Shown in pieces: positions 50,331 through 60,527 of a stretch of 64,000 nucleotides of DNA. The DNA is taken from positions 1 through 64,000 of the forward strand of contig CAVPBZ010000011.1 in assembly GCA_963702235.1 (NCBI GenBank), read 5' to 3'. Source of the DNA: PALSA-505 sp963702235 (GTDB lineage: Bacteria; Actinomycetota; Actinomycetes; Streptosporangiales; Streptosporangiaceae). Position 1 is the stretch's first letter, and each line of letters begins with the position of its first letter. The translations under genes were made by a program, and so were the position numbers. The notes beneath the pieces are model-generated. The model was not told the DNA's origin. It searched no databases and saw only the letters and a program-made list of their open reading frames with translations.

Positions 50331-53300
50331 TCAGCCGTGCGCCGCGGCCATGACGGCCTGGTTGACGTCGCGGCCGTCCTGCTCGGCCTGGCTGGCCGCT
50401 TCGAGGACACGCTTGTAGTCCTTGGGCATGACCCGGCCGAACCGGCCGGCCGCAGCGTCCCAGTCGGCCAGCAGCCCGGCCGCGACCGCGGATCCGGTCT
50501 CGGCCAGGTGCCGGGTGATCAGGTCGCGCAGGAACCCGGCATCGTCGGGCGGCAGCTCCTCCAGGTCCGCGAGCTCGGTGTTCACCAGCCGGGGATCGGG
50601 GTCGAGGAGGTAGGCGATGCCGCCGGACATGCCGGCCGCGAAGTTGCGCCCGACCGGTCCGAGCACGGCCACCCGGCCGCCGGTCATGTACTCGCAGCCG
50701 TGGTCCCCGGTGCCCTCGGCCACGGCGGTCGCGCCCGAGTTGCGGACGCAGAACCGCTCGCCCACCACGCCGCGCAGGAAGATCTCGCCGGCGGTCGCGC
50801 CGTACCCGATCACGTTCCCGGCGATGATCTGCTCGTGCGCGGCAAAAGTAGCCGCCGGATCCGGGACCGCGATGATCCGCCCGCCGGACAGGCCCTTGCC
50901 GAGGTAGTCGTTGGCGTCGCCGGAAAGCCGCAGCGTGATGCCGCGCGGCAGGAAGGCGCCGAACGACTGCCCGGCCGACCCGGTCAGCGAGATGTCGATC
51001 GTGTTGTCCGGCAGCCCGGCGCCGCCCCACCGCCTGGTCAGCTCGTAGCCGAGCATCGTGCCGACCGTCCGGTTGACGTTGCGCACCGGCAGCTGCAGGC
51101 GGACCGGCGTGCCGTCGGCCAGCGCGCCTTCGGCGAGCTGGATGAGCGTGTTGTCCAGCGCGCGGGCGAGGCCGTGATCCTGGGTCTGGGTGCAGTGCCG
51201 GGCCGCGCCGGCCAGCTCGGGAACGTGCAGCACCGGCGTGAGGTCGAGCCCGCTGGCCTTCCAGTGCTCCACGGCGCCTGCGGTGTCCAGCAGCTCGGCG
51301 TGACCGACCGCCTCGGCCAGCGTCCGGAAGCCGAGCTGGGCCAGGTACTCGCGCACCTCCTCGGCGATGAACTCGAAGAAGTTGACCACGAACTCGGGCC
51401 GGCCGGTGAACCGCTTGCGCAGCTCCGGGTTCTGCGTGGCTACTCCGACCGGGCAGGTGTCCAGGTGGCAGACCCGCATCATCACGCAGCCGGCCACCAC
51501 CAGCGGGGCGCTCGCGAAGCCGAACTCCTCCCCGCCGAGCAGCGCCGCGATCACGACGTCCCGGCCGGTTTTCAGCTGGCCGTCGGCCTGCACGACGATC
51601 CGGTCCCGCAGGCCGTTGAGCAGCAGCGTCTGCTGGGTCTCGGCGAGGCCGAGCTCCCAGGGCGCGCCGGCGTGCTTGATGCTGGTGAGCGGGGCCGCGC
51701 CGGTGCCGCCGTCGTGGCCGGAGATCAGCACGACGTCGGCGTGCGCCTTGGACACCCCGGCCGCGACCGTGCCGACGCCGACCTCGCTGACCAGCTTCAC
51801 GTGCACCCGGGCCGCGGGGTTGGCGTTCTTCAGGTCGTGGATGAGCTGGGCCAGATCCTCGATCGAGTAGATGTCGTGGTGCGGCGGCGGCGAGATCAGG
51901 CCCACGCCCGGCGTGGCGAACCTGGTCTTGGCGATCCACGGGTAGACCTTGGGCCCGGGCAGCTGGCCGCCCTCGCCCGGCTTGGCGCCCTGCGCCATCT
52001 TGATCTGCAGGTCGTCGGCGTTGACCAGGTACTCGCTCGTCACGCCGAACCGGCCGCTGGCGACCTGCTTGACGGCCGACCGGCGCAGGTCGCCGTTGGC
52101 GTCGGGCAGGAACCTGTCCGCGTCCTCGCCGCCCTCGCCGGTGTTCGACTTGCCGCCGAGCCGGTTCATCGCGACCGCCAGGGTCTGGTGCGCCTCGGCG
52201 GAGATCGAGCCGTAGGACATCGCACCGGTGGCGAACCGGCGCACGATGGCCGACACGGGCTCGACCTCGTCGATCGGGATCGGGGCCCGGGCCGTCCCGC
52301 CCGGCTCCTCCGCCGGGTCCACGCCGGGGATCCGGAGCAGCCCGCGCAGCGTCATCAGCTGGGCCGACTGGTCGTCCACCAGCCGGGTGTACTCCTTGAA
52401 GATCTCGTACCGGCGCTCGCGGGTCGCGTGCTGCAGCTTGAACACCGTCTCCGGGTTGAACAGGTGCGGCTCGCCCTCGCGCCGCCACTGGTACTCGCCG
52501 CCGGTCTCCAGCCGCCGGTGCGCCGGGCCGCTGCCGCGCGGCGGGAACGCGCGGGCATGCCGGCGCGCTGCCTCATCGGCCAGCACGTCGAAGCCGACGC
52601 CGCCGAGCCGGGACGTGGTGCCCGCGAAGCAGGCGCCGATCACCTCGTCGCCGAGGCCGATGGCCTCGAAGATCTGGGCCCCGGTGTAGGAGGCGACGGT
52701 GGACACGCCCATCTTGGACATGATCTTCAGGACGCCCTTGCCGAGCGCCTTGATCAGGTTGGCGGCTGCCTTCACGTCGCTGATCCCGTCCAGCTCGCCG
52801 CGGCGGGCCATGTCCCGGACCGAGCCGAGGGCCAGGTAGGGACAGACCGCGGCGGCGCCGTAGCCGAGAAGCAGCGCGACGTGGTGGCACTCGCGCACGT
52901 CGCCGGCGTCCACGATGAGGCCGGCCCTCGTTCTGGTCTGCTCCCTGATCAGGTGGTGGTGTACCGCCCCGGTGAGCAGCAGCGACGGGATCGGCGCCCA
53001 CCCGTGCGGGTGGCCGGGATCCGGCTCGGCCGGCGCGGGCTGCTCCTGCCCCGTGCTCAGCTCGTGCGCGCGATCGGACAGGACGATGATCCGGGCGCCG
53101 CGGGCGATCGCCGCGGACACGTCGGCGCACAGCTCGTCGAGCCTGCGCCGCAGCCCCTCGCCGCCGGACGCGACCGGATACCTGCCGTCCACCACGTGCG
53201 CGGCATAGCCGGGCAGGTTCCCCTCGGCGTTGATACGGATGATCTTCGCGATGTCGTTGCCGCTGATCACCGGGTACGGCATCACGACCTGCCGGCACGA

Positions 53301-55013
53301 GGCCGGGCCCGGGTCCAGCAGGTTCTGCTCGGGGCCGGTGGCCGAGGCCAGCGACGTCACCAGTTCTTCCCGTATCGCGTCCAGCGGCGGATTGGTCACT
53401 TGCGCGAACAGCTGGGTGAAATAGTCGAAGATCAGCCGTGGCCGGTCCGACAGCACCGCCACCGGGGTGTCGGTGCCCATCGATCCGATCGGCTCCGCGC
53501 CGGTGCGCGCCATCGGGGCCAGCAGCACCCGCACCTCCTCCTCGGTGTAGCCGAAGAGCCGCTGCAGGGTGGCCAGGTCGGTCTGATACGGCCCGGGGCC
53601 GACCGGGCCGCCGGTGTCGGGCAGGTCGTCGAGGTGCAGCAGGCCGGCGTGCAGCCAGTCGGCATAGGGATGCCGCGCGGCCAGCGACGCCTTGACCTCG
53701 GCGTCCTCGATGATCCGGCCCTGCCCGGTATCGGCCAGGAAGATCCGCCCGGGCTGCAGCCGCCCTTTCCGAACGATTGACGCTTGGTCGATCTCCAGCA
53801 CGCCGACTTCGCTCGCCAGCACGACCAGTCCGTCGCTGGTCACCCAGTACCGGCCCGGCCGGAGCCCGTTGCGGTCGAGCACGGCGCCGATCATGGTGCC
53901 GTCCGTGAACGCGACGCAGGCCGGCCCGTCCCACGGCTCCATCAGCGAGGAGTGGAACCGGTAGAACGCCCGCAGCTGCGGGTCCATCTCCGCGTGGTTC
54001 TCCCACGGTTCCGGGATCATCATGAGTACGGCCTCGGGCAGCGACCGGCCGCCCAGGTGCAGCAGCTCGAGGCACGCGTCGAAGCTGGCCGAGTCGCTCT
54101 CCCGCTCGGGCAGCACGGGGAACAGCCGGTCCAGGCCGCGCCCGTCGGCGGCAGGCGGGATCAGGTCGCTGGCCAGCATGGACTCGCGGGCGCGCATCCA
54201 GTTGCGGTTGCCCCTGATCGTGTTGATCTCGCCGTTGTGCGCCACGAACCGGTAGGGGTGCGCGAGCGGCCAGGACGGGAACGTGTTGGTGGAGAACCGG
54301 GAGTGGACGAGCGCCAGCGCGCTGGTGTAGCGGGGATCGGCCAGGTCCGGGTAGAACGCCGCCAGCTGGGTGGCGGTCAGCATGCCCTTGTACCCGATGG
54401 TCCGGGACGACAGGCTGACGAAGTAGACGTCCGATTCGTGCTCCACCCGCTTGCGCAGGCAGAACGCGCGCCGGTCGAGCTCGATGGCCTGCTCGCCGCC
54501 GCGGCCCGCGACGAACAGCTGGCGCAGCGTGGGCAGCAGGTCCCGCGCCCCCCGGCCGCAGGCCCCGGGGTCGTGCGGGACGTCCCGCCAGCCGAGCACG
54601 AGCAGCCCTTCTTCGGCGGCGATCCGCTCGACCACGCTGACGGCCCCGGCTACCGCGTCCGCGGCAGCCGGGTCACCGCCGCGGGCCGGCGGCAGGAACG
54701 CGATGCCTGCCGCGTAACTGCCCGGCCCCGGCAGCGTGAAGCCGCACTCCGCGCGGAAGAACGCGTGGGGAACCTGGGTCAGGATGCCGGCGCCGTCACC
54801 GGTGTCCGGGTCGCTGCCCTTGGCGCCCCGGTGGTCGAGGTTACGCAGGATGGTCAGGCCCTTGACGACGATGTCGTGGCTGCGCCGCCCGGGCAGGTCG
54901 GCCACGAAGCCGACGCCGCAGGCATCATGCTCGAAACTGCTGTCGTAGAGCCCCTGCCTCGGGGGGGTACCCGCCGGGGTTGCGGGGCGCACGGAACTCT
55001 CGCCAGCGGCCAT
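50331..55013 (-). CDS. gltB: glutamate synthase large subunit
   Basis: A 1560-residue GOGAT large subunit, which makes two glutamates from glutamine and 2-oxoglutarate. A propeptide of 31 residues precedes the N-terminal nucleophile Cys32 (EHDACGVGFVADLPGRRSHD). The central and FMN domains (GEGGEDADRFLP; ISGHDGGTGAAPLTSIKHAG) and Fe-S cysteines (CHLDTCPVGVATQ) are present. The beta-helix domain ends the protein. It is 15 bases upstream of gltD. Confidence 0.97.
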   Translation of the reverse strand: MAAGESSVRPATPAGTPPRQGLYDSSFEHDACGVGFVADLPGRRSHDIVVKGLTILRNLDHRGAKGSDPDTGDGAGILTQVPHAFFRAECGFTLPGPGSYAAGIAFLPPARGGDPAAADAVAGAVSVVERIAAEEGLLVLGWRDVPHDPGACGRGARDLLPTLRQLFVAGRGGEQAIELDRRAFCLRKRVEHESDVYFVSLSSRTIGYKGMLTATQLAAFYPDLADPRYTSALALVHSRFSTNTFPSWPLAHPYRFVAHNGEINTIRGNRNWMRARESMLASDLIPPAADGRGLDRLFPVLPERESDSASFDACLELLHLGGRSLPEAVLMMIPEPWENHAEMDPQLRAFYRFHSSLMEPWDGPACVAFTDGTMIGAVLDRNGLRPGRYWVTSDGLVVLASEVGVLEIDQASIVRKGRLQPGRIFLADTGQGRIIEDAEVKASLAARHPYADWLHAGLLHLDDLPDTGGPVGPGPYQTDLATLQRLFGYTEEEVRVLLAPMARTGAEPIGSMGTDTPVAVLSDRPRLIFDYFTQLFAQVTNPPLDAIREELVTSLASATGPEQNLLDPGPASCRQVVMPYPVISGNDIAKIIRINAEGNLPGYAAHVVDGRYPVASGGEGLRRRLDELCADVSAAIARGARIIVLSDRAHELSTGQEQPAPAEPDPGHPHGWAPIPSLLLTGAVHHHLIREQTRTRAGLIVDAGDVRECHHVALLLGYGAAAVCPYLALGSVRDMARRGELDGISDVKAAANLIKALGKGVLKIMSKMGVSTVASYTGAQIFEAIGLGDEVIGACFAGTTSRLGGVGFDVLADEAARRHARAFPPRGSGPAHRRLETGGEYQWRREGEPHLFNPETVFKLQHATRERRYEIFKEYTRLVDDQSAQLMTLRGLLRIPGVDPAEEPGGTARAPIPIDEVEPVSAIVRRFATGAMSYGSISAEAHQTLAVAMNRLGGKSNTGEGGEDADRFLPDANGDLRRSAVKQVASGRFGVTSEYLVNADDLQIKMAQGAKPGEGGQLPGPKVYPWIAKTRFATPGVGLISPPPHHDIYSIEDLAQLIHDLKNANPAARVHVKLVSEVGVGTVAAGVSKAHADVVLISGHDGGTGAAPLTSIKHAGAPWELGLAETQQTLLLNGLRDRIVVQADGQLKTGRDVVIAALLGGEEFGFASAPLVVAGCVMMRVCHLDTCPVGVATQNPELRKRFTGRPEFVVNFFEFIAEEVREYLAQLGFRTLAEAVGHAELLDTAGAVEHWKASGLDLTPVLHVPELAGAARHCTQTQDHGLARALDNTLIQLAEGALADGTPVRLQLPVRNVNRTVGTMLGYELTRRWGGAGLPDNTIDISLTGSAGQSFGAFLPRGITLRLSGDANDYLGKGLSGGRIIAVPDPAATFAAHEQIIAGNVIGYGATAGEIFLRGVVGERFCVRNSGATAVAEGTGDHGCEYMTGGRVAVLGPVGRNFAAGMSGGIAYLLDPDPRLVNTELADLEELPPDDAGFLRDLITRHLAETGSAVAAGLLADWDAAAGRFGRVMPKDYKRVLEAASQAEQDGRDVNQAVMAAAHG

Positions 55014-55131
55014 CGTGCTCCTGTCGTCTCGTACGCGTGTGGCTGCACTGGGGACGACATTGGCCCTGCCGCCGGCTGCTGGGTGCGATGCCGTTGGCGG
55101 CCCGGGCTAGCACCCGGACGTTACAGCGAGG

Positions 55132-55650
55132 TTACCTCACTGAGTCATTCTTCTCCAAGGCCACAGGGTGAGCAACACCCGCAGTAGCACCAGGACGAAC
55201 CTCGTCTCGAACGATCCTCAGCGCCTCAAGCAGAGCATCGAGCTGGGGCGGGGTCAGCAGCCCGGTGAACCAGCGGTCAATGTCTCGTACATGAGTCTGC
55301 ACGAGGTCGCCGACGAGCTCCTGGCCGGGGTCGGTAACCACCGCGAACGCCCCCCGCCGGTCCGACGGGCAGCTCTCCCGGCCGGCCAGTCCCCGGTTCT
55401 CCAGCCGGTCCACCACCCGGGTGACGCCGCTGGTAGACAGGGCAGCCTGGGTGGCCAGGTCGGTCATCCGCAGCCGACGGCCGGGCGACCGGGCGAGCCT
55501 GAGCAGCACGTCGAACTCGGTCGCCGTCAGCCCCGCTGCCGTCAGCGCGGGCATGAACTTCACCTGCATGCCGGCATACGTCTCGGCGAGCAGTCCCATG
55601 GCGGTCAGCCTGGGGTCATCCAGGACCGCTGGATCCTTGATCACAACCAC
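55132..55650 (-). CDS. MarR-family regulator
   Basis: A 172-residue winged-helix regulator: LTATEFDVLLRLARSPGRRL, then MTDLATQAALSTSGVTRVVD and the wing RESCPSDRRGAFAVVTD. It is divergent from a YceI gene, a common pairing in actinobacteria, so it probably represses that gene. The start is GTG 55650, with a second GTG two codons later. The ligand is unknown. Confidence 0.92.
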   Translation of the reverse strand: MVVIKDPAVLDDPRLTAMGLLAETYAGMQVKFMPALTAAGLTATEFDVLLRLARSPGRRLRMTDLATQAALSTSGVTRVVDRLENRGLAGRESCPSDRRGAFAVVTDPGQELVGDLVQTHVRDIDRWFTGLLTPPQLDALLEALRIVRDEVRPGATAGVAHPVALEKNDSVR

Positions 55651-55658
55651 ATCCTACT

Positions 55659-55678
55659 GTATTTGACTTGCGGAATAC
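55659..55678. promoter_or_regulatory. candidate MarR operator between marR and yceI
   Basis: GTATT (55659-55663) and AATAC (55674-55678) form an inverted repeat across ten bases. It overlaps a plus-strand TTGACT (55663-55668), so a bound repressor could block both divergent promoters. Confidence 0.4.
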
Positions 55679-55801
55679 TTCTTACAACAATAGCTGTTGA
55701 CGCAATCATCCACGCGGCAAGGACTCGTCAGACAAGCCCGCGAGCCGCGTGCCAGACCAGCCCGCACGACAGACGCAGCACGCACGACAAAGGAGACGAC
55801 A

Positions 55802-56389
55802 ATGACCGAATCCGCGACCGACACCCCGGCCACCCGCGACTTCGAGGGCGTGACGATACCGGCCCCCGGCACTTTCGACCTGGACCCGGCGCACACCCGG
55901 ATCGGGTTCTCCGCGCGGCACATGATGGTCAGCAAGGTCCGCGGCAGGTTCGCCGAGTTCACTGGCTCCATCACGATCGCCGCCGACCCGCTGCAGTCCG
56001 CCGCCGAGGCGGACATCAAGACCGCGAGCATCGACACCGGCCAGCCGGACCGGGACGGCCACCTGGTCAGCGCCGACTTCCTGAACGCCGAGAAGTGGCC
56101 CGAGCTCACCTTCCGCACCACCGGGATCACGGGCCACCAGCGCAACGTCTTCACGGTGACCGGTGACCTCACGATCAAGGACGTGACCCGCCCGGTCGAG
56201 CTGACCCTTGAGATCGAGGGCGTCGGCAACAGCCCGTACGGCAAGCAGGTGATGGGCTTCACCCTGACCACCGAGATCAGCCGCGAGGACTACGGCATGA
56301 CCTGGAACGTCGCAGTCGAGGGCGGCGGCGTGCTCGTCGGCAAGACCGTCAAGATTGAAATTGAAGGCGAGGCCGTTCGCAGGGACTAA
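55802..56389 (+). CDS. YceI family protein
   Basis: A 195-residue lipocalin-like YceI protein that binds polyprenoid lipids: FDLDPAHTRIGFSARHMMVS, VRGRFAEFTGSI, then FTVTGDLTIKDVTRPVELTL. There is no signal peptide, so this is a cytoplasmic form. AAAGGAG lies six bases before ATG 55802. It is probably controlled by the divergent MarR regulator. Confidence 0.94.
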   Translation: MTESATDTPATRDFEGVTIPAPGTFDLDPAHTRIGFSARHMMVSKVRGRFAEFTGSITIAADPLQSAAEADIKTASIDTGQPDRDGHLVSADFLNAEKWPELTFRTTGITGHQRNVFTVTGDLTIKDVTRPVELTLEIEGVGNSPYGKQVMGFTLTTEISREDYGMTWNVAVEGGGVLVGKTVKIEIEGEAVRRD

Positions 56390-56568
56390 GCGACCGGTCT
56401 CCCTGGACGCGGGTCCGCGCACTCGGTCCGGCGACTATCGGCATAGCCGAATGTCGCCTACCCGAGCACGCGGACCCGCCTGAGGAAACCGCGCTCAGGG
56501 GCTCACTTGAGCACAGCTCAGGGGCTCACTTGAGCACAGTGACACTCGGGGGTCCTGTTATTGGCAGT

Positions 56569-57450
56569 TCAGGTCCCTAAGGGAGTCCTGGAGCCGGCGT
56601 CCGGCTCGGCGGTGGAACCGGGTACCGGCACGGTGACAGTCGGGTGGCCTGGCAGGGAATGGGCACGCTTGGTGCGGGCCAGGTAGGCAGCCGCAATGAC
56701 GAACCCTGCTATCGCTACCCACTGGTTGACGCGGAGGCCGTCGATGTGATGAGAGGGGTCGATCCGGACGGACTGGGTGGCGAACATGCCGACCGAGTAG
56801 AGGGCCACGTAGAGGGCGAACGCGCGGTCGCCGGTGAGGTGGAAACGGCGGGCCGCCCAGATCACGGCGGCTGCGGTGAGCAGGTCCCAGACCGACTCGT
56901 AGAGGAAGGCGGGCTGGAAGGTGGCGAAGCTCTCGTAACCGGGCAGCCGGTGCGCCGGGGAGATCTGCAGGGCCCAGGGCAGGCTGGACGGGCGCCCGTA
57001 CAGTTCCTGGTTGAACCAGTTGCCGCAGCGGCCGATCGCCTGGCCGATGGCGACGGCCGGGGCGGCGGCCCCGGCGACGGGCGCCAGCGGCATCCCGGCC
57101 CGGCGGCAGGCGATCGCGGCCCCGGCCAGGCCGAGGGCGATCCCGCCGGGCACGCCGAGGCCGCCGTCCCACACCTTGAGCACGTTGAGCCAGTCGCGGC
57201 GGCCGCCGAAGTACAGCTCGTAGTCGGTGATCACGCTGTACAGCCGCGCCCCGACCAGGCCCAGCGGAACCGCCCAGGTCGCCACGTCGATGATCACTCC
57301 GGGGCGGCCGCCGGCGGCCAGGTAACGCCGGTGCGTCAGCCAGACGGCGACGATGACGCCGAGGACTATGCAGAGCGCATAAGCCCGGACCGGGAGGGGG
57401 CCGACATGCCACACTCCCCGGGACGGGCTAGGCAGGTAAGCGCTCGACAT
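56569..57450 (-). CDS. lgt: prolipoprotein diacylglyceryl transferase
   Basis: A 293-residue membrane enzyme that adds diacylglycerol to prolipoproteins. About seven membrane segments and the Lgt signature GRCGNWFNQELYG (with the essential Arg and Asn) are seen, together with DGGLGVPGGIALGL. ATG 57450 starts at MSSAYLPSPSRGVWHVGPLP; the frame extends upstream without homology. It ends the trp cluster, 130 bases after trpA. Confidence 0.95.
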   Translation of the reverse strand: MSSAYLPSPSRGVWHVGPLPVRAYALCIVLGVIVAVWLTHRRYLAAGGRPGVIIDVATWAVPLGLVGARLYSVITDYELYFGGRRDWLNVLKVWDGGLGVPGGIALGLAGAAIACRRAGMPLAPVAGAAAPAVAIGQAIGRCGNWFNQELYGRPSSLPWALQISPAHRLPGYESFATFQPAFLYESVWDLLTAAAVIWAARRFHLTGDRAFALYVALYSVGMFATQSVRIDPSHHIDGLRVNQWVAIAGFVIAAAYLARTKRAHSLPGHPTVTVPVPGSTAEPDAGSRTPLGT

Positions 57451-57580
57451 GTTGTGTGACCATACCGCGTCATCGCGTGGCCGGATCCGCGCCCTGATAT
57501 CGCGGTCCAGGGGCATCTGCTGCCCGGCATGAGCGGGGCAGCCTGGGCGGCCGGGCCGTTAGGGGGCGGGCCGCCGCGCG

Positions 57581-58402
57581 TCAGGGGGCTGCGCTGGGCC
57601 GGGCGGCCGGGGAGCGGACGGCCGCGGCGAGCTCGGCGGCTAGGTCGGCGACCGCGGCGATGCCGTCCCGCGGCTCGGTGGCCTCCAGCAGCCGGCGGAC
57701 GAAGGCGGACCCGACGATCACCCCGTCCGCGAACTGTGCCACCTGAGCCGCCTGGGCGCCGTCCCGCACGCCCACGCCGACGGCGACGGGAAGGCTGCTG
57801 TGCTCCCTGATCCTGGCGACCAGTTCCTCCGCGGCGCCGCTCACCGCGTCCCGCACGCCGGTCACGCCCATCAGCGAGGCCGCGTAGACGAATCCCCGGC
57901 ACGCCGCGGCGACCCGCGCGATCCGCTCCTGGCTCGAGCTGACCGCGGCCAGGAAGACCGCGTCCAGGTCACGCGCGGCGGCGGCGTCCAGCCACGGGCC
58001 GGCCTCTTCCGGGGTGAGGTCCGGGGTGATCAGCCCCGCTCCCCCGGCGGCGGCGAGGTCGGCGGCGAACGCCTGCACGCCGTACCGGTCCACCGGGTTC
58101 CAGTACGTCATGACCAGCGCGGGAACCCCGGCGGCGGCCACCGCCTCCACCGTGCGCAGCACGTCGGCCACCCGCACCCCGCCGGTCAGCGCGCGGTGCA
58201 CCGCCTCCTGGATGACCGGGCCGTCCATCAGCGGGTCGGAGTACGGCAGGCCGACCTCGATGATGTCCGCGCCAGAGCGCGCCATCGCCAGCGCGGCCTC
58301 GATCCCGGCATCCACCGTGGGAAAGCCGGCCGGCAGGTAGCCGATGACCGCGGCGCGCCCTTCGGCCGCCGCCTTGCCGAACGCGACCGCTACCGTGCTC
58401 AC
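57581..58402 (-). CDS. trpA: tryptophan synthase alpha subunit
   Basis: A 273-residue TIM barrel that cleaves indole-3-glycerol phosphate. The catalytic acids are Glu49 and Asp60 (EVGLPYSDPLMDGP). Later family segments PALVMTYWNP and GVGVRDGAQAAQVAQFADGV bind phosphate. The GTG start overlaps the trpB stop by four bases. Confidence 0.96.
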   Translation of the reverse strand: MSTVAVAFGKAAAEGRAAVIGYLPAGFPTVDAGIEAALAMARSGADIIEVGLPYSDPLMDGPVIQEAVHRALTGGVRVADVLRTVEAVAAAGVPALVMTYWNPVDRYGVQAFAADLAAAGGAGLITPDLTPEEAGPWLDAAAARDLDAVFLAAVSSSQERIARVAAACRGFVYAASLMGVTGVRDAVSGAAEELVARIREHSSLPVAVGVGVRDGAQAAQVAQFADGVIVGSAFVRRLLEATEPRDGIAAVADLAAELAAAVRSPAARPSAAP

Positions 58403-59721
58403 CGGCCGTGGCCCGCCCCGCCGGGGCGAGCCGCGCCCAGGGCGGCCGCCGCGGGCGGGCCCGGCTCGCCGGCGGCATCGCCGGCCACGTCGGTGACCAG
58501 GCCGAACCACCGGGCCGCGGTGTCCATGTCCTTGTCGCCCCGGCCGGACAGGTTAACCAGCAGGAGCGCGTCGGGGCCGAGTTCGCGGCCCACCTCCAGC
58601 GCCCCGGCTAGCGCGTGCGCCGACTCGATCGCCGGGATGATGCCCTCGGTCCGGCACAGCAGCGCGAAGGCGTGCATCGCCTGCTGGTCGTCCACCGCGC
58701 GGTAGCTGGCGCGGCCGGTGTCGTGCAGCCAGGAATGCTCCGGCCCCACGCCCGGGTAGTCGAGCCCCGCCGAGATCGAGTGGGTGGCCAGCGTCTGGCC
58801 TTCGTCGTCCTGCAGCAGGTAGGTGCGCATGCCGTGGATCACCCCGGCCGACCCGCCCACCAGGGTGGCCGCGTGCCGGCTCGTCGTCACGCCGTCACCG
58901 CCGGCCTCGCAGCCGATCAGCCGCACGCCGGTGTCGGGGATGAACGCGTGGAACACCCCGATGGCGTTGGAGCCGCCGCCGACGCAGGCGATGACCGCGT
59001 CCGGCAGCCGGCCCGCCAGGGCGAGCACCTGCTCGCGCGCCTCCACCCCGATGATCCGCTGGAAGTCGCGCACCATCATCGGGAACGGGTGCGGTCCCAT
59101 CACCGAGCCGATGCAGTAATGCGTGCTGTCCACCGACGTGACCCAGTCCCGGAACGCCTCGTTGATCGCGTCCTTGAGGGTGCGGCTGCCGATGGTGACC
59201 GGCACGACCTCAGCGCCGAGCATCCGCATCCTGGCCACGTTGAGCGCCTGCCGCCGGGTGTCCTCTTCGCCCATGTACACGACGCAGTCGAGGCCGAGCA
59301 GCGCGCAGGCGGTGGCGGTGGCCACGCCGTGCTGTCCCGCCCCGGTCTCGGCGATCACCCGGGTCTTGCCCATCCGCTTGGTGAGCAGCGCCTGGCCGAG
59401 CACATTATTGATCTTGTGGGATCCGGTGTGGGCGAGGTCCTCGCGCTTGAGCAGCACCCGGCTGCCGCCGGCCGCCGCGCCGAACCGGCGCGCCTCGGTC
59501 AGCGGCGTGGGCCTTCCGGCATAGCTGGACAGCAGCCCGTCGAGCTCGGCCCGGAAAGCCGGATCGGCCTTCGCGCTGGCGTAGGCCCGGGTGAGCTCGT
59601 CCAGCGCGGACATCAGCGCCTCGGGCGCGAACCGGCCGCCGAACGGGCCGAAATGGCCGGTGCTGTCTGGCTGGTTCTCCCGGACGTGATCGTCTGGCCC
59701 GTGCCCGTTCGGAAGAATCAT
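58399..59721 (-). CDS. trpB: tryptophan synthase beta subunit
   Basis: A 440-residue PLP enzyme that joins indole and serine. The PLP Lys is K103 in LAHTGSHKINNVLGQALL. GGGSNAIG binds the phosphate, and the N-terminal GHFGPFGGRFAPEAL is typical. Its ATG overlaps the trpC stop (ATGA). The C-terminal 25 residues are an Ala/Gly/Pro tail. Confidence 0.97.
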   Translation of the reverse strand: MILPNGHGPDDHVRENQPDSTGHFGPFGGRFAPEALMSALDELTRAYASAKADPAFRAELDGLLSSYAGRPTPLTEARRFGAAAGGSRVLLKREDLAHTGSHKINNVLGQALLTKRMGKTRVIAETGAGQHGVATATACALLGLDCVVYMGEEDTRRQALNVARMRMLGAEVVPVTIGSRTLKDAINEAFRDWVTSVDSTHYCIGSVMGPHPFPMMVRDFQRIIGVEAREQVLALAGRLPDAVIACVGGGSNAIGVFHAFIPDTGVRLIGCEAGGDGVTTSRHAATLVGGSAGVIHGMRTYLLQDDEGQTLATHSISAGLDYPGVGPEHSWLHDTGRASYRAVDDQQAMHAFALLCRTEGIIPAIESAHALAGALEVGRELGPDALLLVNLSGRGDKDMDTAARWFGLVTDVAGDAAGEPGPPAAAALGAARPGGAGHGR

Positions 59722-60527
59722 CGCCGGTCACCGCGGAGCGCCGGATGCGAGCCCGCAGTCACCAGGTCCGCGACGGCAGCGCGCGGATCCTTGTCCGTCA
59801 CCAGGCTCTCGCCGACCAGTACCGCGTCGGCGCCGGCGGCCGCGTAGGCGAGCAGGTCGTGCGGGCCGCGCACGCCCGATTCAGCGATCTTGATGATGCC
59901 GTCGGGGATGAGCGGCGCCAGCCGGGCGAACACGCGGCGGTCCACCTCGAGCGTGCTGAGGTCCCGCGCGTTGACCCCGATCGCCTTGGCGCCGGCGTCC
60001 ACCGCGCGGATCACCTCGTCCTCGTTGTGCACCTCGACGAGCGGCAGCAGGCCGATGGAGGCCGCCCGCTCGACCAGGGAGACGAGCGCGTTCTGCTCCA
60101 GCGCCGCCACGATCAGCAGGACGACGTCAGCGCCGTGGGCGCGCGCCTCCCAGAGCTGGTAGGAGCCCACGATGAAGTCCTTGCGCAGCACGGGTACCTG
60201 CACCGCGCTGCGGACTGCGGCGAGGTCGGCCAGGCTGCCGCCGAACCACCTGGCCTCGGTCAGCACGCTGATCACCCGGGCGCCGCCGGCCTCGTAGTCG
60301 GTCGCGAGCGCGGCCGGGTCGGTGATCGCCGCCATCGACCCCCGGGAGGGGCTGCCCCGTTTCACCTCAGCGATGACGGTCACGTCGTCGCCGCCGAGCG
60401 CGGCCAGCGCGTCCCGGCAGGACGGCGCCTGGCGCGCCATCTCCTTGAGCCGGTCGAGCGCGACTTCCCGCTGCCGCCGCTCGAGATCGGCCCGCACGCC
60501 TTCGAGGATCTCGTCGAGCACGCTCAC
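59718..60527 (-). CDS. trpC: indole-3-glycerol phosphate synthase
   Basis: A 269-residue TIM barrel. VIAEVKRGSPSRG carries the catalytic Lys and phosphate site, VLRKDFIVGSYQLWEARAHG and IAESGVRGPHDL are family segments. GTG 60527 overlaps the stop of the upstream regulator gene by four bases, coupling the two. trpE, trpD and trpF are not in the window. Confidence 0.97.
   Translation of the reverse strand: MSVLDEILEGVRADLERRQREVALDRLKEMARQAPSCRDALAALGGDDVTVIAEVKRGSPSRGSMAAITDPAALATDYEAGGARVISVLTEARWFGGSLADLAAVRSAVQVPVLRKDFIVGSYQLWEARAHGADVVLLIVAALEQNALVSLVERAASIGLLPLVEVHNEDEVIRAVDAGAKAIGVNARDLSTLEVDRRVFARLAPLIPDGIIKIAESGVRGPHDLLAYAAAGADAVLVGESLVTDKDPRAAVADLVTAGSHPALRGDRR

Noticed and set aside
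50064..53780. 1238-codon plus-strand frame opposite gltB
   Set aside because: It is antisense to a complete glutamate synthase and has no recognisable domain; it arises from GC-rich codon structure.
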